DNA of 64,000 nucleotides, from the NCBI GenBank assembly GCA_940337035.1, contig CALNHX010007541.1, positions 1 through 64,000 of the forward strand, in the 5' to 3' direction. The DNA is from Agriotes lineatus. Taxonomy: Eukaryota; Arthropoda; Insecta; Coleoptera; Elateridae. Under the pieces are notes generated by a model. That model was not told the DNA's origin and made no database searches. It was given only the letters and a program-made list of their open reading frames with translations. Made by a program: the position numbers and the translations under genes. Every line of letters starts with the position of its first letter. Within the stretch, counting starts at the first letter, position 1. Of the stretch, positions 11,278 to 24,044 are shown one piece after another.

Positions 11278-11634
11278 AATATAATTCGTTGAATGTTGAG
11301 CCAATCATGATCTGTTAAATTTAGGACATTGGCCTATAGGACCTTTTACCATACTGACAATATAGCGACTCACGATTTTCGATTTAGTACGAGCTAACTT
11401 GGTTTTGTTCACGTGTCAAATGAACTAATTTAGAAAGGTCATTTGATTTTTCTAGGTTAGATCGTGCATTTAGAGCATAAAAAGCAACAAAAAGTGTGTT
11501 TGATACTCAGGTAATATAATGGCATTACGTCCTCTCTGGTATGTATTTCAACTCATTATATTTTCGTAGTACGTTTAATAATCTATAATTTCTTTAAGAA
11601 TATCATTTCGTTCTAATCTCAATGCAAGAAAATA

Positions 11635-12524
11635 CGAGGTAGAGTCAAATGAAAACCTTAAAAACGTTGTTAAACAAAATTTATTGAAGCAATGTCAAAA
11701 ACAAATATGTCATTTTTCGACGTAGTCCCCGTTACGTTCTATGCACTTCCTCCACCGTTTTGGAAGCGCTTGAATACCCGAAGAAAAAAATTCTTTTGGT
11801 CGCGTGCGCAGCCACTCATGCACCGCTTGAATCACTTCATCATTGCTCTGACATTTCTTCCCACCTAATGCTTCTTTAAGTGGACCAAAGACATGGTAAT
11901 CGCTTGGGGCGAGGTCAGGGGAATAAGTAGGATGTGGTAGACACTCAAACTTCAAATCTTGGATGGTTGCCACCGTTGAACGTGCTGTATGTGACCTCGC
12001 GTTGTCGTGCTCCGAAAGAATGCCAGTACTCAGAAATCCGCGCCTTTTGGTTCTAATGGCAGGCTTGAGACGGTTCTTTAGGAGTTCTAAGTATGTGACA
12101 CTAGTAACAGTAACCCCATTAGGCAGGTAGTCCTCCAAAATTGCCCCTCTTGCATCCCAAAAAAGGACCAGGTCGGGAAGAATCTGCTACTGAAATCACC
12201 CCGTTTTTGAACTTGTTGCTCCATTTATACACTTGCTGTAGTGACAAACATGAATTTCCTTCATTCTACGATGGATATCAATGTGCTTCACCCCTTTACT
12301 GTGCAAGAAACGAATAACAGATCGTTGCTCCTCCCTGGTGCAGTGCTCTTGTCGAGTTGCCATTTTTAAACTGTCGCTGTGTCAACATTTTCAATTGTTT
12401 CTATGATATGTCATTAGCAAGGCCTTCTACATCTCGAAAATAATATTTCTGCCAACTTGTAATGCAAAGTTCCGTTCGGTACATTTTTAGGGCACTTTTA
12501 AGGTTTTCATTTGTCTCTACCTCG
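11635..12524 (-). mobile_element. Internally deleted mariner element
   Basis: Terminal inverted repeats begin CGAGGTAGAG at 11635 and end CTCTACCTCG at 12524; they extend over about 30 bp with few mismatches. A TA dinucleotide flanks each side (11633-11634, 12525-12526), the standard mariner target duplication. At 890 bp it is several hundred bases shorter than a full mariner of about 1.3 kb. It lies in unit 1 of a tandem repeat; unit 2 shows the uninterrupted site. Confidence 0.95.
11710..12363 (-). pseudogene. Mariner transposase remnant (DD34D type)
   Basis: The start at 12363 (MATRQEHCTREEQRSVIRF) gives the N-terminal helix-turn-helix half, which breaks by a frameshift after about 40 codons and continues in another frame to SRPGP. 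There it joins FWDARGAILEDYLP, so roughly 130 residues are missing, including the first catalytic Asp (the TGDE region). The C-terminal part is open for 142 codons and keeps HDNARSH and SPDLAPSDYHVF, with 34 residues between the second and third catalytic Asp. It ends ERNGDYVEK, a normal mariner C-terminus. A protein from this copy could not cut DNA. Confidence 0.93.
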
Positions 12525-13141
12525 TACAACGAGTCAAAAGAACGAGTTGTATTTTCAGCTTACGGATTATAACGCATAGTATTCATCAAAAAACCATCGA
12601 TAATAAACGTACTACTTATTATATTACCCCTGAAAATATAATTCCTTAAATTTTGAACCAATCATCATCTCTTCAATTTAAGACATTGGCCAATAGGAAG
12701 TTCTACCATAATGACAATATAGCGACTCGCGATTTTCGACTTGGTACGAGCTAATTTGGTTTTGTTTCACATGTCAACTGAACTAATTTAGAAATGTCAG
12801 CTGATTTTTCGACGTTAGATTGTGCGGTTTAAGCATAATGAGTTATAAAAAGTGTTCGGACAAACATTGATCATTAGCATTGATACTGAAGTAATAAAAT
12901 AGTATTACGCTCCCTCTTCTATATATTTTAATTATTATATTCTCTTCCTAAATATAATGCGTAGTATGCCTAATAATCTATAATTTTTCAAGAATATCAT
13001 TTCGTTATAATCCTGATGCAATAAAATACAGCTCGTCCTACAGACTCGTTGTATTTTCAGCTTTGGGATTAGAACTCATAATATTCATCAAAAAATTATC
13101 GATAATAGGCATACCACTTATTATATTGCCTCTGGGAATAC

Positions 13142-13830
13142 ATCAGCGCAAAGGTAAACTATGTTAACTCACCATGTACAGGGGTGATTGAAATTGTCTC
13201 TTTCTATATAATTGTCCTATTTCGTGATTGAATTAGGTATTTATTATGGAAAGCTAACACACTTTGGTTTATATAAGGTTTAGTATCAATAATTGCCGAA
13301 AACACTGTGCCAATGTGTCTTAAATCTCTTGTTGCCTGTTAAGCTTATTGAAAAATATGACTTAACACTTTGAAACTAGTATTTTAAAGGTCAAATACAA
13401 AAACTTTTTAAAGTTTGACCTCACTTTTAAAACAAAAATTATTGTATTTGTGCAAGGTAATAATTTTATACGTATTTTAAACAACCTGCTCCTTTTTCAG
13501 GTTCAAAAAATCTTCTTTAAAAAAAATGTGCTTTTCTTTGGTAATTTTTTGTCTGTCTTAGCCTTCTTCCTTTTACCTTTGTGTTGTTCATTTTTATTTT
13601 CCTTTTCTTCTACTTCTTTTAATTTATCTAAGACATCTGAAGCCGTTAATACTTCTCCATAGTTTGCTTGCTTTGATCTGTAACGAGCTTGTTTGCCATT
13701 TGTCGTTAAAGCTGGAACTGTACTACTTTAATAATGGCTAGTGCTGTACAAAATTAACTACATAACAATGCTGAAAAGATACTTTGTTTCGTCTCGTCTC
13801 AGCATCCGATATTTCCTGGTTTACAGTACC
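13142..13830. other. No recognisable feature
   Basis: AT-rich sequence; a 70-codon open frame here has low-complexity hydrophobic composition and no recognised domain. Confidence 0.5.
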
Positions 13831-14192
13831 GTGTGTTAAAAAAAAACTCATTTAGGATAGGCCTTGGAAAGAAAGATAAAAAATCTAGTCATGTCTTAAC
13901 TTAAGTCCGTAGGTGAATGTCAGATGGCATTTTGTTTATGAAAACATCTGTCACTGTGATAGGCAAAAGTTTACACTGCATTAAGTGCACTTGTATCAAG
14001 CAAAAAGGAAAATAAGATGGCATTTACACAACAACAACGAGTGTATTAATCTAAACAGTCAATAAAAATTGTTTTTATTTAGTGTTTTGTATATTTTACG
14101 AAAATAGTTTAGGTAGATCATTTGCTTCAATCAAGTTATGGAAAACTCAATTTGATCATGGCATGCTACGAATGGTTTTTTTTAAAACACAC
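13831..14192 (+). mobile_element. MITE family 1, copy 2
   Basis: A 362-bp relative of 2572-2986 in the same orientation. The termini are GTGTGTTAAAAAAAA and TTTTTTAAAACACAC. Shared internal landmarks are GGAAAGAAAGATA, ATCTAGTCATGTC and GATCATGGCATGCT. It is slightly shorter through internal deletions. No coding potential. Confidence 0.8.
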
Positions 14193-14299
14193 CATTGTAA
14201 TTACTAGTCTAATAATAGTTTTCCACGAGATTCCATTTTTCCCACTACCGTTCTTGTGAGTGTTACTTATATCATAATGCATTTGATTAAGCCACTATT

Positions 14300-16110
14300 T
14301 TGATGAAAAGTTATTTTAACAAACTTAATACTACGGCTGACACCGCTTCTCCATTCCTAATTTCTTATTATAACGCACGTCCTCATCTAAATTTCTTGAT
14401 CTCATCGCATCATGAATATAACCTTTTCAGCTCCATCAAGTCTTCCTCTCCTCCTCCTTCGCTCTCTTTGAATCCACACTTTCGCTAACCTTTTCTTTTC
14501 GTTCATTATTTTTGTAAGTATGTCCAACCCATTTGAGTTTTTTTTAATCTCCGCTATGATATCTCTCTCCATGTTCATGCTTTCTCTAATAACTTCCCTT
14601 CCGATCCTTTAAATTCTTGACTGTCTGCAACTGCCTCTTAGACAACTTATTTCAGTGGCTAGTAGTTTAGTCTATTTGGTTTACTTAGATACCGCACTTC
14701 CGCGCAATACACTACCACAGTCTGAAAAATGCGCTTTTTCTATATCCTTTTTAGAATAGAGTTCAATGCATCTATGGCTTTTTTGTCTTTGTTTATTTTT
14801 TAATTGACCTTATCTAGTCCATTATTAGACCATTTTCCAAATGCAAGTTGCTGCACGCCTATTAAATACTCGCATTGTTCATATTCTTTGAGTTTTTGAA
14901 CCATATAGCTTAGATTTTGTTCATTCTCTGCTATGACCACCAAGTCGTCCGCAAAATATAAACTATAAAGTGTGTTATCTCCTACTAAAAATGCCATATT
15001 TTTACATTTTTTCGTTCAGTCTTATAGTGCTTAAATTTTAAACGAAGTGGGATATAGACTACACGTTTGCTTAGTGCTTTGGATGTAGAAATAATGCGTT
15101 AATCGTACTACAGAGTTCTATCGACCTGGTGTTCGATTTGTAGTATTATTGGATGGCGTTATTAGTGGCGTGTTATCTAGAGTTTTGTCATCTCTGTCCA
15201 AAATGGTGATATTGCAGCGTTGAATTTTGCTAAATAGAACGTTATTAAGAATTATTATTAAGTTATCGATTGCAGATCTGTCTGATCTAAATTCTACCTG
15301 CTTCTCCGGTTGCCTACCTTGGATATTTTCTTCTGTCAGTTTTTAATTCTGGAATACATTCTTCCCATTGTCGGTATGACTGCTACATCATGGTAATTTT
15401 GTGGGTCCTTAGACCATTTTTGTGCATGTCATATATGATGTTCTCCATTTATTAGATGTTCTTTGAGTTTCCCAAGACCCTGGAAATTTTTTGAGGAGGC
15501 AGTTACTTCTCGACTTGAAGATTTATTCTATTTGTGCTGTGTACTTCCAGTTTTGCTCCTAGAAATCCCGGTCGTGTTTCTTCTAGAAAGTTTTTAGAGT
15601 AATGTACTCAATCTATACTTCATATTAAACTCAGACCGGATCCTTTTTTATTAGACGTTTCCAAACCTCAAAACTTGCAATCGATGCAATCAAACTTCTT
15701 AATCCATTTTTTCTTTTTCTTTGCCATATTTTTTTCATTTTTCTCGTAGCTTACTTGTATTTTTCTTTAGTTTAAACATCGTTCTTTAGGAGAAGCATTA
15801 TGCGCATTTACTTCTGTTCTTTAATCTGTCTTTCAATATCTTTATCCCACCAATATGGTTTGTTACCTCTGTTTTTCATTTTCTTCTTCTTGTTTAATTA
15901 GATCTCTTGGTCTGTTTATTTTTTAGGTGCAAGCAGTTTTCCTAAGATGTGAACTGCCAACTATGTCTCCATCTTTTCGGGAGTCCTCCCGGTGGTCAGT
16001 GATTTGTTGGATTACCTTCAAGAGTTGTGCGAACTCATCTGTCATCCTTCATGCACTTTCTATGGTGGCACCAGTAGCGTCTTCTTTTTCTTCGCCATTA
16101 ATAGCACCAT
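14300..16110 (-). mobile_element. Decayed RTE-like LINE
   Basis: On the minus strand the fragments occur in the right order. First is a linker with KPYWW and KDIERQIKEQK (about 15820-15880). Then come reverse-transcriptase blocks with DPQNYHDVAVIPTMGRMY (about 15350-15410) and a template-binding segment near 15250-15310. The active-site segment LYFADDLVVIAENEQNLSY lies in an open frame at 14800-14997. The C-terminal RNLDEDVRYNKKLG region is near 14350. Several frameshifts and stops separate them. The FADD motif is an acceptable variant of YADD, but the protein is not continuous. Confidence 0.85.
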
Positions 16111-18780
16111 ACAACGGTTTGATTCACAATAGGCCCCCCCTAACGTCTTGAACTTTTAAGCTGGACTGTTGTCTTACCATAAGGTACTCGATAATAGATA
16201 TAAATTGTTGCGCTTAGTTTGTAGTTTGGCATGCAATAATTGAAATAACTAATTAGATTTTATTTTTAAGCATTTATTGAGTAGGTTCTCCCCTCGATTG
16301 TTAGGCAACCCTATTCACATTTTATTAAACGCGTTTTTTCTGAGTAGCTAGGCAACCCTATTTTCATCTTTTGATAAAGTTTTCAGGAAATTACAGCTAT
16401 ATCCTTATCAATTTAGACCGCTTTGCATTCCTTAGTTTTTCTGGTGACCCTTTTCCCAATTTTTGGAAGTTTTGATAACCTGAGTTGAATAACGTGTGGC
16501 AGTATTTTCGGTCTGTTCCATTCCAGTTTTCGTTCGAGTAAGGTGGTTGACCCCTCGGATTATTTGCTTCATCAGCTTAGTTATAGCTAGCTCCATTTTT
16601 TGGAGGATCCGGAGGCATCGAAAGCCCGCTGAACGTTATGGTCAGTGCTGTTCGGCTCCTGCCCTTTAGCTCCGTTATGTACCTAGGAATTTGTATTTTT
16701 ACCCTTTTTCCATCTGGGATCACTTTCCGTTTACTGTGTTGCAAGTCGCGTTTATCTAGAATTCATTGATACTTTAGCTGCTAAATTACGCATCGGATTA
16801 CGTTTGTACTCACCTGAAATCCATATTATTATGGTAGCAATCACTTACGCTACCATTCCCTTCACTCGCGTATAACCCAGCGTCTCGCCGCGCTTTCCTG
16901 CGAAACTATCGTGTAATAGCTGCGTAATTAGATTCTGGATAATTTAGTGTACTTACTCGGTTCGCCCGCATTTTATGTTTTTGGCACTATTGTCACTCGC
17001 GGAATAAAAGTAGCGGGAATTTTGTTGTCAATAATTTGGTCGCCCTCCTGCAATTAATTTTATAGTTTAGGGATCCGGAGCGAAAGCAAGTGAATTGCTT
17101 GGAATGTCATTGAACCTACAATGAATTTCCTGTAGGGGCATTTCAATCTTAGCAAGGCCTTTCAAAATAGAAATGTACCGCCACATCAAAATTTTGAGCG
17201 ACGTAACAGCTTCACAATAAACTAACTTTCGGGGTTTCATGTTAGCCTTCCACTTACGCCGCTCTGACCCCGGGTTTCTCTGCCTCACGGAGTACGTATC
17301 AATATGCAGGGCTATTTTATTTGATTGCCAGACTATTGCGACATACCACGTTTGTTTGGAACTCACAGAGTCCCTTTTACCTTCTAAAAAATTCACTGTC
17401 GTTTGCTAGTTTATTTATTCAAATTTATAAGTGGGTAGTACAATTGCGTGGTTGTTTAGCACCTACCGCCCTACAGCTCAATTTTAGATAAGCAGCATTT
17501 TTCTCTTAATGCACTATGATCGTCCTATATTTATCGTCGATGTTGCACGAGGTATATATATATGCAGGAATACTATTTTAATACGTTGTACTTGGTCTAT
17601 ATATATAAATATTTATTGTATTTGTTGCAGCCTGTGTTATATTTATATTTATTCTACATTGTGGTTTAGTATACACTATAGAACCAGAATAAATTTCGTT
17701 ACTAGTTTGTACTGTTATTATTTTGATTTTCTTGTTATATCTTCATCTTGGGGAGGTCCAACCCAAGGATTTGTCTGCGTCGAGGTCATGGTCCCCATTC
17801 CCTTAGTTTCTTTTCAGCTTAGCTGGAACCGTGACCCTCACGATGAGTTAGCCAACCTATGCCGATATTCACCAGCTGGCAAAATACCCAGTACAACTTC
17901 CGCCAACAGACAAGGGCCGACCCTCAAACCCTTCATACAAAGTCCCCTTGTATGTTGGTACCATGTGTATTTGTGTATGTATTTATATTCAATGTGTGTT
18001 ATTTTCTAGCTATATTGATCGTACACATTTCTTAATTTCTGCCCATTATCATTTACAATTGCTTCCCCATGTCTGCCTCTATTTTGCTTTATTTTTCTAC
18101 TCTTGGAATTAGATCTTCAGCAATGATAATTTCATGATAGTTTACGATCTGGTCAATGCCATTTCTTTGAGCATTTTCGAAATTTTCTTTTACGTGGATG
18201 ATAGTAACATTGGGTATGTACGTATACTCCGAAGGTGGATATAGCGTTACCTCCCTTATTTTGATCATCATTTTTATAATTATTTCCCACATTATTTGTG
18301 TAAATTGTAACAGATATAAAAAAGACATACAAAAATTTACTAATGTCTATCTTTCTAAAAAAAAAATAATAAAAAGTTATCGGCCGTGTCGTTAAAGAGT
18401 TACTGCCTGATCTGCGTCGTGATACCCATGTTTCATCCACTCGTTTAATATCATCAGAACGATTACTTATACCAGTTTGGAGTCTCATATCTAATATCAT
18501 CTAAATCGATCTAAACAAAATTAATGTCTTTACTTTAATTAAATAGTTGCTTAACCAAACGCATTTAGATATAGGTATAAGTTGAATTAAATGGTTTTAT
18601 TTTGCTCCCAGGGATCTGTGGTTAATACTTGTTCACATATTTTAGAGACACTCTCTATAGTTGCTTGCATATTTAAGATCTATGAACTTGTCAAGTGAAT
18701 ACACTTTGCATCCCTAAAAATAGAAAAACTGGGATACCCACCTACATCTCTAAGAAATGATAAAATTAATACTTCAATTG
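16111..18780. other. No recognisable feature
   Basis: About 2.7 kb. Open frames of 166 codons (17509-18009, +), 109 codons (17067-17396, -) and 115 codons (18153-18500, -) occur, but none shows a domain or motif I recognise and their compositions are irregular. They are left uncalled. Confidence 0.45.
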
Positions 18781-18794
18781 GAAAAACAAATCGA

Positions 18795-19047
18795 GAGAGC
18801 GTGTGGCCGGCTGGTAAAGTGCTTGCGCAGCAGTCGGTGGGTTCGAGCCCCACACCCGGACATTGGTAATATCGAATCCTCTCCGGCCATCATACGAACA
18901 CCTTTGGTGGTCGTGACCCCTGTGAGGGCATTCTTCCCTAATTCAAGAGGTTGGGCTAGCCACCTACCCCGGCCGCGGCTTAAGATGGCTTATAAAACCA
19001 CACTCATTGTGTGGAAGTAACAGGCTCGCAGCCTATATTAAGAGGAA
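18795..19047 (+). mobile_element. SINE-A copy 2 (full length, young)
   Basis: A 253-bp SINE with a tRNA-derived head: A-box-like TGGCCGGCTGGTAAAGTGC and B box GGGTTCGAGCCCC. The body includes TTTGGTGGTCGTGACCCCTG and CCACCTACCCCGGCCGCGGC, and the tail is ATATTAAGAGGAAG. It is flanked by a perfect 14-bp duplication GAAAAACAAATCGA (18781-18794 and 19048-19061). The intact head and perfect duplication point to a recent insertion. Transcription would be by RNA polymerase III from the internal boxes. Confidence 0.95.
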
Positions 19048-19061
19048 GAAAAACAAATCGA

Positions 19062-20444
19062 TGCTTATCATCCTAAGTAAAAATCACACCCAAAATGGAA
19101 TCTTTGTAGCTACGAATTGAATTCCATTCTAATGGAATTTATTTTTCAGTTTTAAGCTCGTTTTAAACTTACTGGTGGAAAAAACCTGCCTCCATATAAA
19201 ATAATGAAATATTATTTATTGTAGGGTATGTTTATACAGATACAGTAAATATGTACTTCATAATTGTTCTATGTTATGATTTGTAAATTAAATTGTTATG
19301 CAAATACTGTGTTAATCGAAATACCAAACAGTCGTCTTCTAATCTAGGTTTTATCTTAATACTTATGTGGAGTTGATACAGTTCCAGAAATTGACACTTT
19401 TAAAGGCTTTTCTGTCAAAACAAAATTTATTTATAGAACCACTTATAAGCAGGTCACATTATTTTGTTTTGCAATATACGCGCATGCTATTATTTGAGTC
19501 ATTCTTCCGATGAAAATTGCAAGGCCACTATTTTTACCCCTGCAGCTTCGCGAACTTTAATGCAATATTCAGCGCCCACCAGCTCCACCACGTTTGGCTG
19601 ATTTGAATATACGAGTACATTGCGAAGCGGGCGCCTGTGAGCACAACGCGTACATTTTTATCTGCACACATTTTTAATCTTTATTTATCGACTGCTAAAC
19701 TGACATAATTTACTAATGGAAATTATCAAAGTTCTAATTTAAATTTATGTAGCCATCTCGCCGCTCTTTCATCAGATCATTCGGTCTTACCGCTCGGTTG
19801 GTCCTTGCTTGGAACTTGTCCAACAAGACGTCGAATTGCTGCAGCATTACAGGACCTCAAATTCATTCATGATATACAGTTACAGTGTACTAATGAATCT
19901 CACCTTTGACATACTGTAGGAGGTTAATACCGCTGATGCGCTTTCCCTAAACCAGAATTTAGACGAATGCCTTGTTCTACAGTGCGAAAATAATTTCTCT
20001 TTCAATAAAGGCGGCTAAGGAAAAATCATTGTATTAAATTACTTCATATATATTTCATTCATAATGTTTCCTCCTCCGAGCAAGCTATTTTAGGTCGACA
20101 TCTTTGTTCGTATGCATACAAAATAACTAAACATAACAAAATTTGGTTTATATTATTTTCAATTTATGGTTATGATTTTTGAAGACTTGCACTGCTTCCA
20201 GTTAAATTTGTGTATCTTTTCCTAATAGTTTCAGCATTTTGACATTAAAATTGCAACAATGTCATTAAGCAATTTTTAAAAATGTCATATATCCTTCATG
20301 TCACAGTTTGACTTCTATCACAGTTCATGCACACAACCTGATAAAAACATATCACAGCCTACTGGGAGGAGGAAGCATTGTAAATAGATTATGCTTGCAA
20401 TTAAGTCTCTTTCACTCTAAGCAGAGTGTATCGTTCACGTTTGC
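19062..20444. other. No recognisable feature
   Basis: AT-rich sequence with no recognised genes or repeats. Confidence 0.5.
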
Positions 20445-20675
20445 TTGTACGCCTATGCATTTCTCCATTTATCTTTGTTCTGTGCCAAAGCCATCTATAT
20501 TTTCTCTGTTATGTTCCTTATGTCATCGGCCCATCTCATGATTGGTTGTCCCATACTTCTCCCATACGAGTAGCATGACCAGCCCATCTCCATTCCCCAC
20601 TTGCCATAAGGCTGACAATGTTTTATACTTTAGTTTTCTGTTTTATCCTTAGAGTGTCCCTTTATCTCGTAGACC
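20445..20675 (-). mobile_element. LINE C-terminal fragment (RTE-like)
   Basis: Minus-strand translation gives LRDKGTLRIKQKTKV (near 20660), then EWRWAGHATRMGEVWDNQS and degraded RWADDIRN-like sequence in shifted frames. This is the tail region that follows the reverse transcriptase in RTE-like LINEs; compare the clearer copy at 30465-30830. Confidence 0.65.
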
Positions 20676-20840
20676 GTATACCACCCTTAAACGAAGGGGT
20701 TGACAAGGCCTCGGCTAGCTCTTTTAACTATCGGCAGAATATGGCGTGGTGTAAGGATCAGGCTAAGAAATGCTTCGAGCTTTTCCTATTGAACAGTAGA
20801 TTAATAAAAGAATTGGGCTCCATATCGTTACTCACAACAA

Positions 20841-21477
20841 AAATATGGTGTGATACACTCACACAACTTCCTTTTACAGTGATTTTATAATTAACCAAAA
20901 ATTTGATTTTTAATTTTTAAGCATTTGTAAAAATGTTCAAAAATTACAAATTCTACAAAAACGGTACAAAATACAGCGTTACTTAAAGAAACAAATTTTC
21001 TCTACAATTTTAAGCGGAATTCAAAAATGTAATAATATACCGGGCGTTCTATTTAAAATACGAAATACAAAAAAATCATTTTAGAAGTATTCAACTGGAA
21101 AATCACTTATCTCACATCAATACACATTAAAAATATAAAGTTTAAAAAAATCGTTAGAGCCGTTTTTTTAAAAATGGAAAAAATGAAAAATCACAAGAGT
21201 AAACACCTACTTCCGGTTATGCGACTTTCTTCAAAAGCTTGCTGTCTCGTCTACATAGTACACAAAACTTATATATGAAACTTCAACGCCATACCTCTTT
21301 TCGTTTTTGAGATATTCTGTTTACAGGCAGACAGACACACACAGACAGCCAGACCAATGAACAAAAACATGTTTTTTGGGTTCAGGGGACTCTAAAACGT
21401 GAAAATCTGTTGAAAACTCAATTTCGAATTGTTGGGGGAATCCAATACTTTCTTTATCGTAAAAGAAAGTATAAAAA
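20841..21477 (-). repeat. Repeat family Q, copy 2
   Basis: Homologous to 1231-1895 and 47580-48277 in the same orientation. The distal end reads TGGTGTGATACACTCACAC and the head end TACTTTCTTTATCGTAAAAG, where the hairpin arms have picked up changes (AAAGAAAGT instead of AAAGGAAGT). It has a short deletion in the body compared with copy 3. Non-coding. Confidence 0.85.
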
Positions 21478-23779
21478 CAAACCTAGCTAGCAAAATAAAT
21501 CAACATCTACCTTGCAAGCTTCGCTGCAAACCTCAATCTAAATGTAGTATTGCGAACAACAACAAATACGAACACTAACAGTCAAAAAAATATTTAATAT
21601 TCAAAACAGATATTTCAAGGTTGGCGTCACCCAACTTACAAACACATGTAATTGTATATCGGGACAAAACACAACATTTAAAAAACTTCAAATCAAAGTA
21701 GCATTTCAGAACTCGCTAGCTGTAGCTTAAATTACAACTTCAGGCTAACACATGTGCAATCGCAAATGGCATACACATATAACGCCAAGGGCGCTATCTG
21801 AGATATAGTATACACGCTATTTCAGCAATTTCAAATAATTTAAATACTCTCACTTTTGCGGTAATAACAATTGAGCCAAAGATTGACTTGACACGCTCAG
21901 TTTAAGTTGCTAAGATCTTAGTAAGAACTGACTTAAGTCTGTGGCATCATGCCTTTGTCGATAAAAAACTGAGCTGATAATGGCATGTAGTCCAGCGATC
22001 TGCAGGGAAGTCCTGTTCTTTGCATTTTCTATGAAGACTCAAAGCCAACTGACTGCATGATTCACAGAATCCCAAAATTGACACTCGAAAAAAGAACTGG
22101 CATCAAAAGGAAGGAAATTCCTGGCTACGTGCAGGCTCGAATTCGGGAAACTGGGTAGCTCAAGAAAGAGTCAAAACGTTAGCTCCGGGATGCTAAATTT
22201 AAGCCTTTGTGAGAGCCCAAATAGCTGCTTTGATACTAGCGGTTTCTAGCCCAAACTGGCCCATACTAAACGGCCTAAATATTGGAAAATTAGAAAACAA
22301 AATTATGCACGTAAAATCATTCTTACCGATGATGTTCAAGGCCTAATTTAGAAGGCGCACCTCAGCGATTTCGATAAGCGGAAGCGCAGAGCAATCCAGC
22401 CTAAATAACCAAAATTAAAACTCAAAGAATAAAATTAGAAGAAACGCTTTTACCAACACTGGAAGCGCGCCCGCGAACAATGCTACATGCAACTTCGCTT
22501 GCTTGGAAAACAAGAACGCCTCTTAAAGAATCAATACTCTACCAGCTATTGCACTGTTTTCACAGCCAACGCGAATCGATAAACCATAAGTTCAGACGCG
22601 AAAATGTGCAGGTGTTTATCGCTCCGCACACACGCCTGCTGCGATTAGCTTGAATTATCTTGCTACAAACTATAGCTACAAAGTGGTCCGAAAATCGGTG
22701 TTAAATGCATTAACGCCCTTTTAAAATAAAATTGAAAACGAGGCGTTACAACCGTAGAGTGTAACCAAAGAATACTCCTTCCATATGATGCAAGTCTGAA
22801 AGCCTACCGTTTGTATATCCTTCCCGGAGATATATACTGTTCTATTTCTCCCAGTATTTTCCGTTTACGAATAGCTCAAACAAAATGCCGGTGAAGGATC
22901 GTGGACATAAAGAGGTGCATAATAAGTTCACTTACTGGAATAAGTAATAATGCGTTACCCGATACGGGTGCCAGGTACAGTAACTTACCGTAATTGGCTT
23001 CGCCGAAACACACGGAGGAAATGAGTCGAGACGAAAAAAGACTAAAGGAGATAATGAACTCTCAAAATAAAATACAATTTCGGCTAGTATCAAACATTAA
23101 TAACTCGTTTATTAGTAATGACAACAGCGTAACATGGAACGGTATTAATGACACGGACACACATAAATAAAGCTGAGTTCGCCGACCCGAAACGAACCCA
23201 GAGAATAGATTACTGATATGATAATTATTACAGTAACTTCAAATCACGAATAGCATACGAGACAATCTAATCAAAAAGGTATGGCTTGAGAGGGCGTATA
23301 AGATACCGTCAAGTGAAGTAATAAAGGGCTTGCATGAACATATTTGATCGATCAAATCCACTTAGAAGTGATCACGACTAGGACCTACCGCGGATTTTGT
23401 GTAACCAGAGAATATTTTGCTTCAAAAGAAAAACTCCGATATCTCGAAATACTCGAATCATGCGAACCAACAACAGCATCAAAACTGCTCCTGTAGCGAC
23501 ACCGGTGATTTCGACATGTACGGAGACGTTGGGAAGTTTTAGAAGCAAATACCAGAAGAACGCCCATTTCCGAAAAAGCGAACACGCGTTCGAAAAAGCT
23601 CCCACCCATATGTTGCGTACTTAGAAATTTTAGAGGCAAAAGAGCAGCAATTTTGAATTCTAAGCTCGCTAGACCTTGGTGACGCGAAATCCTAGAATCC
23701 TGCGAATCTGCGACGAACACGGGCGAAAAATTCAAGGCGACGGATTTCGGATCGTAACACACGTTTCTAAGTCTGCTGC
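21478..23779. other. No recognisable feature
   Basis: About 2.3 kb, somewhat less AT-rich around 23400-23800. A 141-codon open frame (23385-23810, -) overlaps open frames on the opposite strand and has no recognisable domain. It reads more like a non-coding repeat unit than a gene. Confidence 0.45.
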
Positions 23780-23917
23780 TATACAGATTGTCTGCAGGTA
23801 TTAGGTACACACGGCAACTGGATACAGAGACAATTTAAAATTTTAAGTGGTTGTTAAGCAACACATCCTTGTGATCTAGTTACCGTGTGTACTTCGTACC
23901 TGCCGACAATCTGTATA
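23780..23917. repeat. Palindromic element (about 40-bp arms)
   Basis: TATACAGATTGTCTGCAGGT at the left pairs with ACCTGCCGACAATCTGTATA at the right, and the pairing continues through GTACACACGG and CCGTGTGTAC. The loop is about 45 bp. Probably a short MITE remnant. Confidence 0.7.
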
Positions 23918-24044
23918 TTTAGTTAACATTTTTGCACGCAGAAGTAAGTATTACACAATTCCAAAGCTTTTTTAAAATGATATGTTTATCCAAGGCTGTC
24001 TAATGCTATCAATTGCCTGCTACCGAATGACCAAGAACAGAATT

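Larger units (their letters stand above)
11278..13141 (+). repeat. Tandem duplication of a 465-bp unit
   Basis: Unit 1 begins AATATAATTCG at 11278 and unit 2 begins AATATAATTCC at 12635. Both contain CCAATCAT, GACATTGGCC, GACAATATAGCGACTC and ATAATCTATAATTT in the same order. Subtracting the 892 bp added to unit 1 by a mariner insertion gives a period of about 465 bp. The units differ by many substitutions and small indels, so the duplication is old. No coding sequence is seen. Confidence 0.85.

Noticed and set aside
17509..18009. 166-codon open frame on the plus strand
   Set aside because: It is Tyr/Ile/Cys-rich at its start and has no domain, splice support or homologue that I recognise; chance remains the best explanation.
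23385..23810. 141-codon minus-strand open frame
   Set aside because: Open frames exist on both strands here and no motif is seen; it looks like a non-coding repeat.
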